Shown here in pieces: positions 63,983 through 64,000 of a stretch of DNA of 64,000 nucleotides. The notes beneath the pieces were generated by a model. It did not search any database. It was not told the DNA's origin and saw only the letters and a list, made by a program, of their open reading frames with translations. Made by a program: the position numbers and the translations under genes. Source of the stretch: Rhodanobacter sp. T12-5 (lineage in GTDB: Bacteria > Pseudomonadota > Gammaproteobacteria > Xanthomonadales > Rhodanobacteraceae); assembly GCF_008329435.1 (NCBI RefSeq), contig NZ_NPKN01000003.1, positions 248,001 to 312,000 of the forward strand. Reading direction: 5' to 3'. How positions within the stretch are numbered: position 1 is the first letter of the stretch; every line of letters begins with the position of its first letter.

Positions 63983-64000
63983 TTCTTCTGTCGGTATTCA

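Overview
The window is high-GC gammaproteobacterial chromosome. Several features point to the Xanthomonadales, most plausibly the Rhodanobacteraceae (Rhodanobacter/Dyella-like): a pilW-pilX-pilY1-pilE-fimT minor pilin operon, a lexA-imuA-imuB-dnaE2 mutagenesis cassette, an ECF42-type sigma factor with a DGPF/YCII partner, a methionine synthase split into two ORFs, and a 1642-residue NAD-type glutamate dehydrogenase. This placement is inferred from gene content, not from a database search. No prophage, IS transposase or CRISPR array was seen.

Layout. 1-6.3 kb: the end of a type IV pilus minor-pilin/PilY1 operon (+). 6.4-15.5 kb: recC-recB-recD (-), the RecBCD recombination nuclease, with overlapping junctions. 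15.8-21.9 kb (+): a YCII/DGPF protein behind a promoter matching the ECF42 consensus, a large GAF/GGDEF/globin-like/EAL c-di-GMP protein with its own sigma70-like promoter, and the ECF42-type sigma factor with C-terminal extension. 22.1-27.9 kb (+): lexA-imuA-imuB-dnaE2, with a perfect 24-bp palindrome just before lexA. 28.0-30.2 kb (-): DUF3309 protein, UdgX-type uracil-DNA glycosylase, a 48-residue membrane peptide, and an MscS channel.

30.4-41.4 kb is a stress and DNA-repair island. It holds a DJ-1/PfpI protein, LigD, a GSP39-like SDR, a basic DUF6496 protein, Ku, two metallothionein-like proteins, a PA2169-type four-helix protein, a glycine-zipper protein, a disordered protein, a GIY-YIG nuclease, a CPA1 antiporter and a GFA protein. 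41.7-46.6 kb holds a five-PAS hybrid histidine kinase, two stand-alone receivers and a small hydrophilic protein. 46.85-47.4 kb holds tRNA-Val(CAC) with its terminator and a LabN-domain membrane protein.

47.4-52.2 kb (-): an ArsR-methyltransferase regulator (SahR-like) with a palindrome over its ribosome binding site, followed by the two halves of MetH. 52.4-53.6 kb: an acyl-CoA dehydrogenase. 53.6-53.8 kb: a 33-bp inverted repeat flanking a terminator and filling the gap between two convergent genes. 53.8-58.2 kb (-): an RND efflux pump and its periplasmic adaptor, without an outer-membrane channel gene. 58.9-63.9 kb: the large NAD-glutamate dehydrogenase, its terminator and a REP-like repeat.

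Genome maintenance dominates: RecBCD, the LexA/ImuAB/DnaE2 mutasome, UdgX, and Ku-LigD end joining lie within about 30 kb. The strongest leads are the YCII/c-di-GMP/ECF42 locus with its matching promoter, the unusual LexA operator, the UdgX operon, and the stop-to-stop inverted repeat.
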